A DNA stretch of 11,665 nucleotides from Bacillota bacterium (GCA_012842325.1 DUTA01000102.1:1-11665); one strand, 5' to 3'. Positions 1 to 6,800 are shown, counted from the first letter of the stretch. A program made the numbers and translations. Notes: generated from the sequence alone by a model not told the origin.

Positions 1-252
1 AAGAGACGCCTTCTGCAGGAATTGCTGTCCCGCGGGATTCAACGTTCCCTTGCAGAAGCCCTTTTGGCTGAGATACCAGACAGCGCGGAATTGGACCGGG
101 CCCGGGCTTTAGCCAGGAAAAAACTGCACTCGTTGACCAACACCGGCAGGTTCAAGACTTATCGCCGCCTGGCCCAATATTTGACCCGGCAGGGTTTTGC
201 CCCGGAAATAAGCCGGAGGGTTTTGGATGAAGTTTTTCCAGCCAAAGAGTAG
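1..252 (+). CDS. recX: RecX regulatory protein, C-terminal part only
   Basis: The reading frame is open from the first base of the window and ends at TAG 250-252, so the true start lies upstream; 83 residues are visible. The text fits the C-terminal three-helix repeats of the RecX family: a basic helix opening KRRLLQELLSRGI, a middle section with RARALARKKL, and a last repeat with YRRLAQYLTRQGF followed by a helix ending LDEVFPAKE. RecX binds RecA filaments and modulates (usually inhibits) recombinase and coprotease activity in the cytoplasm. In many Clostridia it sits between recA and rny, and rny does follow here, which supports the call. There is no methionine in the visible part; a TTG at 22 is internal, not a start. 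The identification rests on a partial sequence and on gene order. Confidence 0.82.
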   Translation, partial: KRRLLQELLSRGIQRSLAEALLAEIPDSAELDRARALARKKLHSLTNTGRFKTYRRLAQYLTRQGFAPEISRRVLDEVFPAKE

Positions 253-330
253 AGTGTTCTTCCAGGGCTGGTGGGAAAGTTTTCTTTCTCCGCCCGGTGC
301 CCGGCTTCTGCCCCGTATCATCCTGTCTAC

Positions 331-359
331 TTGACAAGGCTTGTAAAACCCTTTACAAT
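331..359 (+). promoter_or_regulatory. Sigma-A promoter for the rny leader / small RNA
   Basis: A perfect -35 box TTGACA (331-336) and a near-perfect -10 box TACAAT (354-359) are separated by exactly 17 bases. Transcription should start near 366. The -35 region overlaps a short inverted repeat, ACAAG-G-CTTGT (334-344), which could be an operator but may be chance. The promoter lies about 80 bases after recX and about 230 bases before rny, so rny need not depend on read-through from recA-recX. Confidence 0.8.
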
Positions 360-365
360 CTATGA

Positions 366-540
366 TAAAGGATCATGTTTGCCAACATGGTGAGCAGCAG
401 ATATAGGATTTCATAGCCTGTGTGGGAACTGAAAAGGGGATACTGGGAACGATAAGTTTTCGAGGGTAAGCCTCAGAGGGGAAGAAATGTTGCTTGAGAG
501 GTGTCTCTGAAAAGCCGAGTTCCGACTCGGCTTCTTTTGC
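366..540 (+). ncRNA. Candidate small RNA or attenuated 5' leader of rny
   Basis: This ~170-nt stretch lies between a strong promoter (331-359) and an intrinsic terminator (512-538) and holds no convincing reading frame. Pairing is visible. A 5'-end hairpin has arms CATGTT 374-379 and AACATG 384-389. A long-range stem pairs 391-399 with 488-496, with three G-U pairs. A competing stem pairs CAGAGG 474-479 with TCTCTG 504-509. The two longer pairings are mutually exclusive as nested helices, as expected of a switching leader. It could equally be an independent terminated RNA; the length is near that of 6S RNA, but I cannot see the diagnostic 6S architecture. I recognise no riboswitch or T-box core. 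The promoter and terminator boundaries are strong; the function is unknown. Confidence 0.5.
512..538 (+). terminator. Intrinsic terminator inside the rny leader
   Basis: A perfect 9-bp stem (AAGCCGAGT 512-520 with ACTCGGCTT 525-533) has loop TCCG and a T-rich tail TTCTTTT (532-538). It lies downstream of the promoter at 331-359 and upstream of rny, so it either ends a small RNA or acts as an attenuator controlling rny. The four-base loop and GC-rich arms make it a convincing terminator, though the tail is interrupted by one C. Confidence 0.75.
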
Positions 541-593
541 GATTAAGCTTAAAAGGGGGGAGGTGAAGAGATATTTTTGGGTCAATACTACCA

Positions 594-2108
594 ATGCTTG
601 GCCTTGCCCTGGTAGCCTTTGTTGTAGGTTACTGGGCTCGTAAATATATCGCCGAGGCAAAGATTGCTTCGGCAGAAGAAGCAGCCAGAAGGATACTGGA
701 ACAGGCGGAAAAGGATGGAGAAGCCAAGAAGAGGGAAATAACCCTGGAAGCAAAGGAAGAGATCCATAAGCTCCGGGCAGACCAGGAGCGGGAGTACAGG
801 GAACGCCGCAATGAGCTGCAGCGTATGGAAAGAAGGGTTGTCCAAAAGGAAGAGGCCCTGGACCGGAAAATGGAGCTTATGGAGAAGAAGGAAAATGAGC
901 TTGCTGCCAGAGAGGCTGAGGTCCAAAAGATAAAGGAAGAGCTCGAGGAGCTCTACCAAAAACAGTTGGCCGAATTGGAAAGATTGTCAGGCCTGTCTTC
1001 CGAAGAGGCCAAGAATATCCTCCTGGCCAACATTGAGAAGGAAATCCGTCATGAGGCGGCCATGATGATCAAGGAAATTGAAAGCCAAGCAAAGGAAGAG
1101 GCGGAAAGGCGGGCGAAAAAACATATAGCCCTGGCCATTCAACGCTGTGCTGCCGATCATGTCGCCGAGACGACGGTTTCCGTAGTTTCCCTGCCCAGTG
1201 ATGAGATGAAAGGCAGGATTATCGGTCGCGAGGGTAGGAATATAAGGGCTTTGGAGACTTTAACGGGGATAGATCTCATTATCGACGATACACCGGAAGC
1301 CGTTATACTGTCGGGCTTTGATCCCATCAGGCGGGAAATAGCCCGGATTGCCCTGGAAAAACTCATAGTTGATGGCCGCATTCATCCTGCCCGCATCGAA
1401 GAAATGGTGGAAAAAGCGAAGAAGGAAGTCGATAACATTATCCGGGAAGAAGGGGAACAGGCGATCTTTGAGGCCGGTGTCCACGGCCTTCACCCTGAAC
1501 TGGTTAAGTTATTGGGGCGGCTCAAATACCGCACCAGTTACGGGCAGAATGTTCTCCAACATTCCCTTGAGGTTGCCCACCTCTGTGGCGTAATGGCTGC
1601 GGAAATAGGGGCCGACATCCAATTGGCGAAGCGGGCGGGTCTCCTGCACGATATTGGGAAGGCAGTAGACCATGAAATAGAAGGCCCCCACGTGAAGATT
1701 GGTGAAGAGCTGGCACGGCGTTACAATGAACCGCCGGAGGTAGTCCATGCCATTGCCGCTCACCATGGCGATATCGAGCCCAATTCCATAGAGGCTATTT
1801 TAGTCCAGGCAGCCGATGCCATCTCTGCTGCTCGACCGGGAGCACGGCGGGAAACCCTGGAGGCTTATATCAAACGCTTGCAAAAGCTGGAGGAAATAGC
1901 CGATTCCTTTGATGGCGTTGACAAGGCCTTTGCCATCCAGGCCGGCCGTGAGATAAGAATAATGGTCAAGCCGGATAAAATCGATGATCTGGCCACCATT
2001 CGTTTGGCCAGGGATATTGTCAAAAAGATTGAAAGCGAGCTGGATTATCCCGGACAGATCAAGGTGAATGTGATCCGGGAAACACGGGCCGTAGAGTATG
2101 CAAAGTAG
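594..2108 (+). CDS. rny: Ribonuclease Y (membrane-anchored endoribonuclease)
   Basis: RNase Y starts bulk mRNA decay and processes specific transcripts; it is a membrane-tethered endonuclease. From ATG 594 the product is 504 residues, against about 520 for Bacillus subtilis. An N-terminal hydrophobic segment is followed by RKYIAEAKI and a long charged coiled coil (about residues 20-140). The KH RNA-binding domain has IIGREGRNIR at about 209-218. The HD hydrolase domain has its metal-binding pair at H352-D353 within LLHDIGKA. The C-terminus TRAVEYAK is identical to the family. The start is doubtful: no ribosome site precedes ATG 594, while GGAGG at 559-563 sits 9 bases before an in-frame ATT at 573. 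An ATT start would add 7 residues (IFGSILP) and complete the membrane segment. The frame is closed by TGA at 564-566. ymdB follows 72 bases on, as in many Firmicutes. Confidence 0.97.
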   Translation: MLGLALVAFVVGYWARKYIAEAKIASAEEAARRILEQAEKDGEAKKREITLEAKEEIHKLRADQEREYRERRNELQRMERRVVQKEEALDRKMELMEKKENELAAREAEVQKIKEELEELYQKQLAELERLSGLSSEEAKNILLANIEKEIRHEAAMMIKEIESQAKEEAERRAKKHIALAIQRCAADHVAETTVSVVSLPSDEMKGRIIGREGRNIRALETLTGIDLIIDDTPEAVILSGFDPIRREIARIALEKLIVDGRIHPARIEEMVEKAKKEVDNIIREEGEQAIFEAGVHGLHPELVKLLGRLKYRTSYGQNVLQHSLEVAHLCGVMAAEIGADIQLAKRAGLLHDIGKAVDHEIEGPHVKIGEELARRYNEPPEVVHAIAAHHGDIEPNSIEAILVQAADAISAARPGARRETLEAYIKRLQKLEEIADSFDGVDKAFAIQAGREIRIMVKPDKIDDLATIRLARDIVKKIESELDYPGQIKVNVIRETRAVEYAK

Positions 2109-2130
2109 GCGGTATCACCGCCTACTTTTT
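2103..2130 (+). terminator. Intrinsic terminator overlapping the rny stop codon
   Basis: An 11-bp perfect stem (2103-2113 with 2117-2127) has a 3-base loop ATC and runs into TTTTT (2126-2130). The rny stop TAG (2106-2108) lies inside the left arm, so ribosomes finishing rny would cover the hairpin. ymdB starts 50 bases later with no obvious promoter in between, so partial read-through is likely. Confidence 0.8.
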
Positions 2131-2180
2131 GTGAAGGGAGACGGGGGAGAGTTTAATAACAGAGAGAAGGACGGGTTTTG

Positions 2181-2960
2181 ATGAAGATTTTGGTCATTGG
2201 CGACATAGTTGGCCGCACGGGACGCCAGCTGGTGCAAAGGTTGCTACCTGAACTGAGGGAGAAATATGGGCCCGCCCTGGTAATTGCCAATGGCGAAAAT
2301 GCGGCGGGGGGAGCGGGCATCACCCCGGCCATTGCCAGGGAACTCTTTGGCTATGGAATCGATGTCATTACTTCCGGGAATCACATCTGGGACAAGAAGG
2401 AAATAATACCTTTTTTCGACCAGGAAGAGCGGCTGATCCGGCCGGAAAATTATCCTGCGGGTACCCCGGGACGGGGTTGGGTGGTAGTAAGGAGCTCCTC
2501 CGGCATCCCCGTTGCCGTCACCAATTTTGCCGGGCGGACCTTTATGGATAACCTGGACTGTCCCTTTCGCTGTGCCGATACCCTGCTTTCCTCCCTGCAG
2601 GAACAGGCAAGGATAATCCTGGTTGATTTTCACGGTGAGGCCACGTCGGAAAAACAGGCCTTTGGCTGGTATCTGGATGGCAGGGTTTCTGCCGTTTTTG
2701 GCACCCATACCCATGTCCAGACGGCCGATGAGCGCATCTTAAGCAAAGGGACGGCCTATATAACCGATATTGGCATGACGGGACCGGCCGAGGGAATCAT
2801 CGGGGTGGAGAGGGAGACGGTGATCAAGCGTTTTATAACCCAGATGCCCCAACGCTTTCAGCCGGCCAAGGGTCCCGGGGAACTGAACGGGATCCTGTTG
2901 GACATCGATGAAGTTACCGCCACCAGCCTGGGGATAAAAAGGATCACTGAATGTGGCTGA
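2181..2960 (+). CDS. ymdB: YmdB-family metallophosphoesterase (2',3'-cyclic nucleotide phosphodiesterase)
   Basis: The 259-residue product matches the YmdB family (about 264 residues in B. subtilis), cytoplasmic dinuclear-metal phosphoesterases that hydrolyse 2',3'-cyclic nucleotides and influence the choice between motility, biofilm and sporulation. All metal and catalytic positions of the family are visible: D8 (GDIVGRTGR), E39-N40 (NGENAAGG), N67-H68 (TSGNHIWDKKE), H151 (VDFHGEATSEK), and H176 and H178 (FGTHTHVQTAD). I chose ATG 2181 over the in-frame TTG at 2178 because it starts MKILVIGD as in relatives; the ribosome site is weak (AGAAGGA near 2165-2171). It lies between rny and spoVS, the same order as in B. 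subtilis, where YmdB has been linked to RNase Y. Activity is inferred from the motifs. Confidence 0.95.
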   Translation: MKILVIGDIVGRTGRQLVQRLLPELREKYGPALVIANGENAAGGAGITPAIARELFGYGIDVITSGNHIWDKKEIIPFFDQEERLIRPENYPAGTPGRGWVVVRSSSGIPVAVTNFAGRTFMDNLDCPFRCADTLLSSLQEQARIILVDFHGEATSEKQAFGWYLDGRVSAVFGTHTHVQTADERILSKGTAYITDIGMTGPAEGIIGVERETVIKRFITQMPQRFQPAKGPGELNGILLDIDEVTATSLGIKRITECG

Positions 2961-3008
2961 GGGTAAAGAAATAATGTTGTAAATTTTTCCGCATGTTTTT
3001 CTTCGGCG

Positions 3009-3035
3009 GCAGGAATTTGGCCTTTTCCAGCGAAT
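3009..3035 (+). promoter_or_regulatory. Probable sigma-H promoter of spoVS
   Basis: GCAGGAATT (3009-3017) matches the sigma-H -35 consensus RnAGGAwWW. AGCGAAT (3029-3035) matches the -10 consensus RnnGAAT. The 11-base spacer is within the normal range. Transcription would start near 3042, about 50 bases before spoVS. In B. subtilis spoVS is a sigma-H-dependent early sporulation gene, so pattern and gene context agree. It was found by eye against a consensus remembered from the Bacillus literature. Confidence 0.7.
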
Positions 3036-3091
3036 ACATCAATTACAGGGAAAAAATCAAGAAAGGGTATGAAAAAGGAGGGCTAAACAGG

Positions 3092-3352
3092 ATGGAAGTT
3101 TTGAAAGTTTCTGCCAAATCAAATCCCAATTCTGTAGCAGGGGCTTTAGCAGGAGTCCTTAGGGAACGTGGGTGCGCCGAAGTTCAAGCCATCGGTGCCG
3201 GGGCCCTCAACCAGGCAGTGAAAGCAGTGGCTATAGCCCGCGGTTTTGTTGCCCCGGGTGGAATAGATCTCATTTGTATCCCTGCTTTCACGGATATCGA
3301 GATTGACGGTGAAGAAAGAACGGCAATCAAATTGATTGTCGAACCCCGGTAA
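3092..3352 (+). CDS. spoVS: Stage V sporulation protein S
   Basis: SpoVS is a small Alba-like nucleic-acid-binding protein needed for proper sporulation, where it affects septation and coat assembly. The product is 86 residues, the length of the B. subtilis protein, and is nearly identical to it: it starts MEVLKVSAKSNPNSVAGALA, has IGAGALNQAVKAVAIARGF in the middle and ends ERTAIKLIVEPR. ATG 3092 is chosen over an in-frame ATG at 2993 because AAGGAGGG (3075-3082) sits 9 bases upstream and because everything before 3092 is absent from the family and contains the promoter. It has its own sigma-H-like promoter and a terminator, so it can be expressed apart from rny-ymdB. Confidence 0.97.
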   Translation: MEVLKVSAKSNPNSVAGALAGVLRERGCAEVQAIGAGALNQAVKAVAIARGFVAPGGIDLICIPAFTDIEIDGEERTAIKLIVEPR

Positions 3353-3381
3353 GGAAATAATTTCCGGTTTGCTAAGAAGCC

Positions 3382-3420
3382 TGCCTGTTTATTCTAAAGG
3401 AATAGACAGGCTATTTTATT
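3382..3420 (+). terminator. Intrinsic terminator after spoVS
   Basis: A 12-bp stem (GCCTGTTTATTC 3383-3394 with GAATAGACAGGC 3400-3411, one G-U pair, extendable by T3382-A3412) has a 5-base loop and is followed by ATTTTATT. The tail is T-rich but broken by As, so efficiency may be moderate. It separates the sporulation block from the PHP gene. Confidence 0.75.
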
Positions 3421-3471
3421 GAGAAGCGGCAGAATAGCTGGGACACTTTTGCTGATGGAGGCATTGGGGTA

Positions 3472-4296
3472 ATGGTTGCCGACTTACACGTTCACACCAC
3501 GGCATCGGACGGCACCCTGGAACCGGAACAGATTGTTGCCAGGGCGGCTGAACTGGGGCTGACAGCAGTTGCCATCACCGATCACGACACGGTAAAAGGA
3601 GTTGGCCGCGCTGTGCGGGCAGGGCGCAGATTCGGCTTGCATGTCATTCCCGGCGTAGAGCTGAGTACTGTCCTGGGGGAGGAAGAGGAGCTTCATATCC
3701 TGGGCTTGTTTATCGATTACCGGGACCCTGTTTTGAACCGGGTCCTGGTATCCTTGCGCCGGGCAAGATGGCGCCGGATGAAAGAGATGACCAGGAAGAT
3801 AAACCAATTAGGCCTCCCGGTATCCTGGGCGCGGGTACAGGAGCTGGCCGGCCAGGGAGCGGTGGGGCGCCCCCATTTGGCCCGGGCCCTGGTGGAAAAA
3901 GGGTATGTTTCATCGGCCGGCGAGGCCTTTAGCAAGTATATCGGCAGGGGATGTCCGGCTTATGTTCCCCGTCCCCGCCTGCGGCCGGAAGAGGCAATCA
4001 GGCTCATCCGGTATGCCCGGGGTATTCCTATCCTTGCCCATCCGGGCTGGATAGCCCGGGGACGGGTGCAGCACCTGGTGGCTGCGGGGCTGATGGGCCT
4101 GGAGGTATTTCATCCCCGGCACGATTCGCCCACTACCCACAGATTATACCGGTTGGCCAAGGGCTGGCGGTTGCTCCCTTCAGGTGGCTCTGATTTCCAT
4201 GGCTTGCCCGGTGAGGGCAGGGAGCTGGGGACAGTGGCCATACCGGCAGAATATGTCTCTGCCCTGATTAACAGCAGGAAAAAATACCTGGGATAA
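3472..4296 (+). CDS. PHP-domain metal-dependent phosphoesterase
   Basis: The 274-residue protein belongs to the stand-alone PHP family related to E. coli RNase AM (YciV/TrpH) and 3',5'-nucleotide bisphosphatases. The metal-binding set is present: H6 and H8 in DLHVHT, D13 in ASDG, D37-H38-D39 in AITDHDT, E63 in IPGVELS, H75 in ELHILG, H190 in ILAHPGW, and D241 and H243 in GGSDFHG. The family fold is a (beta/alpha)7 barrel with a three-metal site and acts in the cytoplasm; likely substrates are 5'-phosphorylated RNA ends or 3'-phosphoadenosine-type nucleotides. The exact reaction cannot be decided from sequence. TGGAGG (3456-3461) lies 10 bases before the ATG. No clear promoter separates it from the terminator of spoVS. 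The family is distinct from the longer DNA polymerase X and histidinol phosphatase PHP proteins. Confidence 0.9.
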   Translation: MVADLHVHTTASDGTLEPEQIVARAAELGLTAVAITDHDTVKGVGRAVRAGRRFGLHVIPGVELSTVLGEEEELHILGLFIDYRDPVLNRVLVSLRRARWRRMKEMTRKINQLGLPVSWARVQELAGQGAVGRPHLARALVEKGYVSSAGEAFSKYIGRGCPAYVPRPRLRPEEAIRLIRYARGIPILAHPGWIARGRVQHLVAAGLMGLEVFHPRHDSPTTHRLYRLAKGWRLLPSGGSDFHGLPGEGRELGTVAIPAEYVSALINSRKKYLG

Positions 4297-4359
4297 AGGG
4301 AAAGCTGGCGTCAGAGTTCTAAAGCCCCCACCCTCTGCTTAGAATAAAAGGGAAGGGTT

Positions 4360-5088
4360 ATGAGGGAGGGGGTAGTCCGATTGCGGCTGCTTTTTTTGAA
4401 CCGCCGGCTGGGACGGAACGCTGTTTTGGCACTGGGACTGCTCTTGCTATTTTTTGGGGGCAGGTTGGTTTATCAAACCCAACATCCTCCCCTCGGCGCC
4501 CGGGAGATTGTACACAAGGGCCTGGAAAACCTCGAGGCTGCCTACAGCTACCGCTACAGGTTGACTGCCGTCAGCAATATTGATGGTAAGGAGACCATCC
4601 TGACAGATATAGAAGGGATGTGGAATGCGCCGGACCGCTATTATATTAAGGGTGAGACCCTGGACAATCCTCTGGAAGCTTACATAATTGGCAATGAATT
4701 TATAGTACGGGACCCCCAGGGTTCCTGGATCAGCTTCCAGGCAGGCCAGGGACCCTCCCTCCTCAGGGAAACGGTATTGTTCTCAGAAAGTCCCCTTTCT
4801 GATTTGCGGCGCCTCCATTCGCTAGAGCTGGGGGGAGAAGGGGATTTTGCCGGGCAGAAATGTTACATCATCGAAGGAAAACTGGCAGGGGTAACCAACC
4901 CCCTCTGGCAAGTCTTCTGGCAGGATTTTGCCTGCCGGCTGTGGATCGACAAAAAGGAAATGCGCCTGTGGCGTCTTGAGCTTCATGGGACCAGTATTGG
5001 ATCCAATGATAGTTTATTAGTTTCTTTAGAAATAAGCGACTATGATGCCAAACTGGTCATATCACCGCCGGAATTAGATACACAATAA
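4360..5088 (+). CDS. Membrane-anchored extracytoplasmic protein, unknown function
   Basis: I do not recognise this gene with certainty. The 242-residue product has a basic N-terminus (several Arg, residues 2-19), one hydrophobic segment at about 21-38 (ending GGRLVYQ) and a mostly beta-like remainder, so it should be anchored in the membrane with its body outside. There is no lipobox cysteine. The body has amphipathic strands such as YYIKGETL, CYIIEGKL, CRLWIDKKEMRLWRLEL and the ending LEISDYDAKLVISPPEL, resembling LolA/LppX-like carrier folds seen in other Clostridial proteins; this is a shape resemblance only. Two cysteines, C168 and C192, could form a disulfide. AAGGGAAGGG just before ATG 4360 is the ribosome site. 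It follows the PHP gene by 63 bases and is closed by a strong terminator. Confidence 0.75.
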   Translation: MREGVVRLRLLFLNRRLGRNAVLALGLLLLFFGGRLVYQTQHPPLGAREIVHKGLENLEAAYSYRYRLTAVSNIDGKETILTDIEGMWNAPDRYYIKGETLDNPLEAYIIGNEFIVRDPQGSWISFQAGQGPSLLRETVLFSESPLSDLRRLHSLELGGEGDFAGQKCYIIEGKLAGVTNPLWQVFWQDFACRLWIDKKEMRLWRLELHGTSIGSNDSLLVSLEISDYDAKLVISPPELDTQ

Positions 5089-5122
5089 ATGGATTAGTGG
5101 GGTATATTTATTCCAATTAACA

Positions 5123-5166
5123 GCCTTGTCGGCGGAAAAAAGTTGCCGGCAAGGCCGTTTTTTTTT
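5123..5166 (+). terminator. Strong intrinsic terminator after the membrane-protein gene
   Basis: An 11-bp stem (GCCTTGTCGGC 5123-5133 with GCCGGCAAGGC 5145-5155, one G-U pair) encloses an A-rich loop and is followed by nine Ts (5158-5166). It is the clearest terminator in the window and sets the boundary before the gdh region. Confidence 0.92.
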
Positions 5167-5186
5167 ATTAAGGGAACACTGGCCCC

Positions 5187-5216
5187 TTGAGAACCAGCAG
5201 TTTTGGGCTGTAATAC
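5187..5216 (+). promoter_or_regulatory. Probable sigma-A promoter for gdh
   Basis: TTGAGA (5187-5192) and TAATAC (5211-5216) are spaced by 18 bases, one mismatch from consensus in the first and two in the second. It lies just after the preceding terminator and is the best candidate upstream of gdh. A second TTGACA at 5375-5380 has no matching -10 box. Use of this promoter implies a leader of about 320 bases. Confidence 0.5.
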
Positions 5217-5540
5217 CCGTTAGAGACAGGGGAGAAGCGATTGTGCTATATTTTTTTATTTGCCCCGGGAGGATTTTTTGCCAGGAAACCGAATAGCAAT
5301 AAGTAGAAGAACCATTAACCAAACCATTGATCCTTTATGGACCAGATTAAGACCTGCAGAGGGGCACCCTTTGTTTGACAAGTTAGTGTGGGCACCTTCC
5401 AGCCCAGCTTTCTGGCATCATCACCCACTGCTCCTGGTGCAGGAGTTTGCTGGGGCAAGAAAGGGGGGAGCTGGTAGAGGGACTTATTATGGGGAGTATG
5501 GCGGGAGGAGAGTAGAGATACAAAGGAGGGAACTGCTTTT
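5217..5540 (+). other. Long leader of gdh, no convincing gene
   Basis: About 320 bases separate the probable promoter from gdh. A frame from TTG 5272 after GGGAGGA runs to 5640, but it overlaps gdh by 100 bases and its product resembles nothing I know, so I do not call it. Visible structure: a hairpin CTCCTG-GTG-CAGGAG (5431-5445) nested within a pairing of CCCAGC 5403-5408 with GCTGGG 5449-5454. From 5451 to 5530 the + strand is almost all purine with several G-runs. A 9-codon frame, ATG 5489 to TAG 5515, follows an AGAGG motif; it is too short to call. I see no known riboswitch or T-box. Confidence 0.45.
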
Positions 5541-6800
5541 ATGGGAGAGGAAAAGAACAATGTTTTGGCTGGTGTCCAGGAACATATTAAAAAGGTCTGT
5601 GATTCCCTGGGAATGGAACCGGCAGTATACGAAATCTTAAAGGAACCCCTGCGTTTTTACGAGGTTACCTTTCCAGTCAAGATGGACGATGGTACAATAA
5701 GAATGGTCAAGGGCTACCGTTCCCAGCATAACGATGCCTTGGGACCGGCTAAAGGGGGCGTGCGCTTCCACCCGGGTGTTTATGCCGACGAGGTAAAGGC
5801 TTTATCTGCCTGGATGACCATCAAATGTGCCATTGCCAATTTGCCCTATGGGGGCGGCAAAGGTGGCGTTGTCATCGATACCCGGGAGCTTTCAGAAGGG
5901 GAGCTGGAACGGGTCAGCCGGGGCTATATCCGGGCCATTGCCCCTTATATTGGACCCCTCGTGGATATCCCGGCCCCGGACATGGGCACCAATCCTAAAG
6001 TGATGGGCTGGATGGTCGATGAATACTGTAAACAGGTCGGTTACCATGCGCCGGGTGTAATTACCGGGAAACCCATCATCGTCGGTGGTTCCCTGGGACG
6101 GGGTCCGGCCACAGGCCGGGGAATAATGCTGACCTTCAAGCGGTTTGCCCAGGCGGAAGGGTTTGATCCCAAGGGGATGCGGGTTGCCATCCAGGGGTTT
6201 GGCAATGTGGGCCGGAGTGCCGCCCTTCATCTCCATGAGTTGGGCTGCAAGGTTGTGGCCATAAGTGATATTTCTGGGACAGTATACAACAGCAAAGGAC
6301 TGGACGTTCCCGCCCTGGCCAAATATGCAGAGAAGAACCCGGATAATCTGAAGGATGCGCCGGGGGAACATGAAGTCTCTGCCGATACGCGATATGCCCT
6401 CGAGGTGGATGCCGACGCCATCTTCCCCTGTGCCCTGGAAAACCAGATTACCGAGGAAAATGCACCCCGGATTAAGGCCAAGTATGTCATTGAAGGGGCA
6501 AACGGGCCGACCACTACTGCCGCCGACCAGATCTTGCAGGAGCGGGGCATTAAGGTAGTCCCCGATGTACTGGCCAATACCGGCGGGGTTACCGTCTCTT
6601 ATTTCGAGTGGGTGCAAAACCTCCAAAACTACTACTGGACGGAAGAGGAAATAAACGAAAAACTGGAGATCAACATGAACAAGGCCTTCGATGACCTGTA
6701 CGCTATGCACAAAAAGCATAATGTCGATATGCGTACGGCCGCCTACATGGTAGCCATCGATAAATTGGCGCGGGCAATGAAGGCCAGGGGATGGTTCTAG
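5541..6800 (+). CDS. gdhA: Glutamate dehydrogenase (hexameric, catabolic type)
   Basis: Glutamate dehydrogenase interconverts glutamate and 2-oxoglutarate plus ammonium with NAD(P)H in the cytoplasm. The product has 419 residues, standard for the 45-kDa Glu/Leu/Phe/Val dehydrogenase class. Domain 1 has the substrate site: K71 in GPAKGGVRFHP, K95 in IKCAIANLPYGGGKGG, catalytic K107 in the same stretch, and D147 in PAPDMGT. Domain 2 has the Rossmann motif QGFGNVG (G219-G224), then ISDISG at the end of the second strand, an acidic residue that tends to favour NAD. AAAGGAGG (5522-5529) lies 11 bases before ATG 5541. It is monocistronic by its terminator but sits directly before the regulator and the kor genes, so its likely job is glutamate catabolism feeding 2-oxoglutarate to Kor. 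Leucine or valine dehydrogenase is less likely given length and motifs. Confidence 0.95.
   Translation: MGEEKNNVLAGVQEHIKKVCDSLGMEPAVYEILKEPLRFYEVTFPVKMDDGTIRMVKGYRSQHNDALGPAKGGVRFHPGVYADEVKALSAWMTIKCAIANLPYGGGKGGVVIDTRELSEGELERVSRGYIRAIAPYIGPLVDIPAPDMGTNPKVMGWMVDEYCKQVGYHAPGVITGKPIIVGGSLGRGPATGRGIMLTFKRFAQAEGFDPKGMRVAIQGFGNVGRSAALHLHELGCKVVAISDISGTVYNSKGLDVPALAKYAEKNPDNLKDAPGEHEVSADTRYALEVDADAIFPCALENQITEENAPRIKAKYVIEGANGPTTTAADQILQERGIKVVPDVLANTGGVTVSYFEWVQNLQNYYWTEEEINEKLEINMNKAFDDLYAMHKKHNVDMRTAAYMVAIDKLARAMKARGWF

Noticed and set aside
270..290. GAAAG/CTTTC hairpin after recX as a terminator.
   Set aside because: The stem is short and AT-rich with no T-run behind it.
366..540. Identification of the rny leader as 6S RNA or a known riboswitch.
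   Set aside because: The length fits 6S RNA but the ends do not form a clear closing stem, and no T-box, glycine, SAM, c-di-GMP or ZTP core could be recognised.
2993..3091. An in-frame upstream ATG that would lengthen SpoVS by 33 residues.
   Set aside because: SpoVS is 86 residues in the family, a strong ribosome site precedes ATG 3092, and the sigma-H promoter lies inside the proposed extension.
5375..5400. TTGACA at 5375-5380 as a gdh promoter.
   Set aside because: No -10 like sequence occurs 16-18 bases downstream; the region there is GC-rich.
5260..5640. A 126-codon frame starting near 5260-5272 with an apparent ribosome site GGGAGGA.
   Set aside because: It overlaps the well-supported start of gdh by 100 bases in another frame and its product has no recognisable motif; the shared region is explained by gdh.
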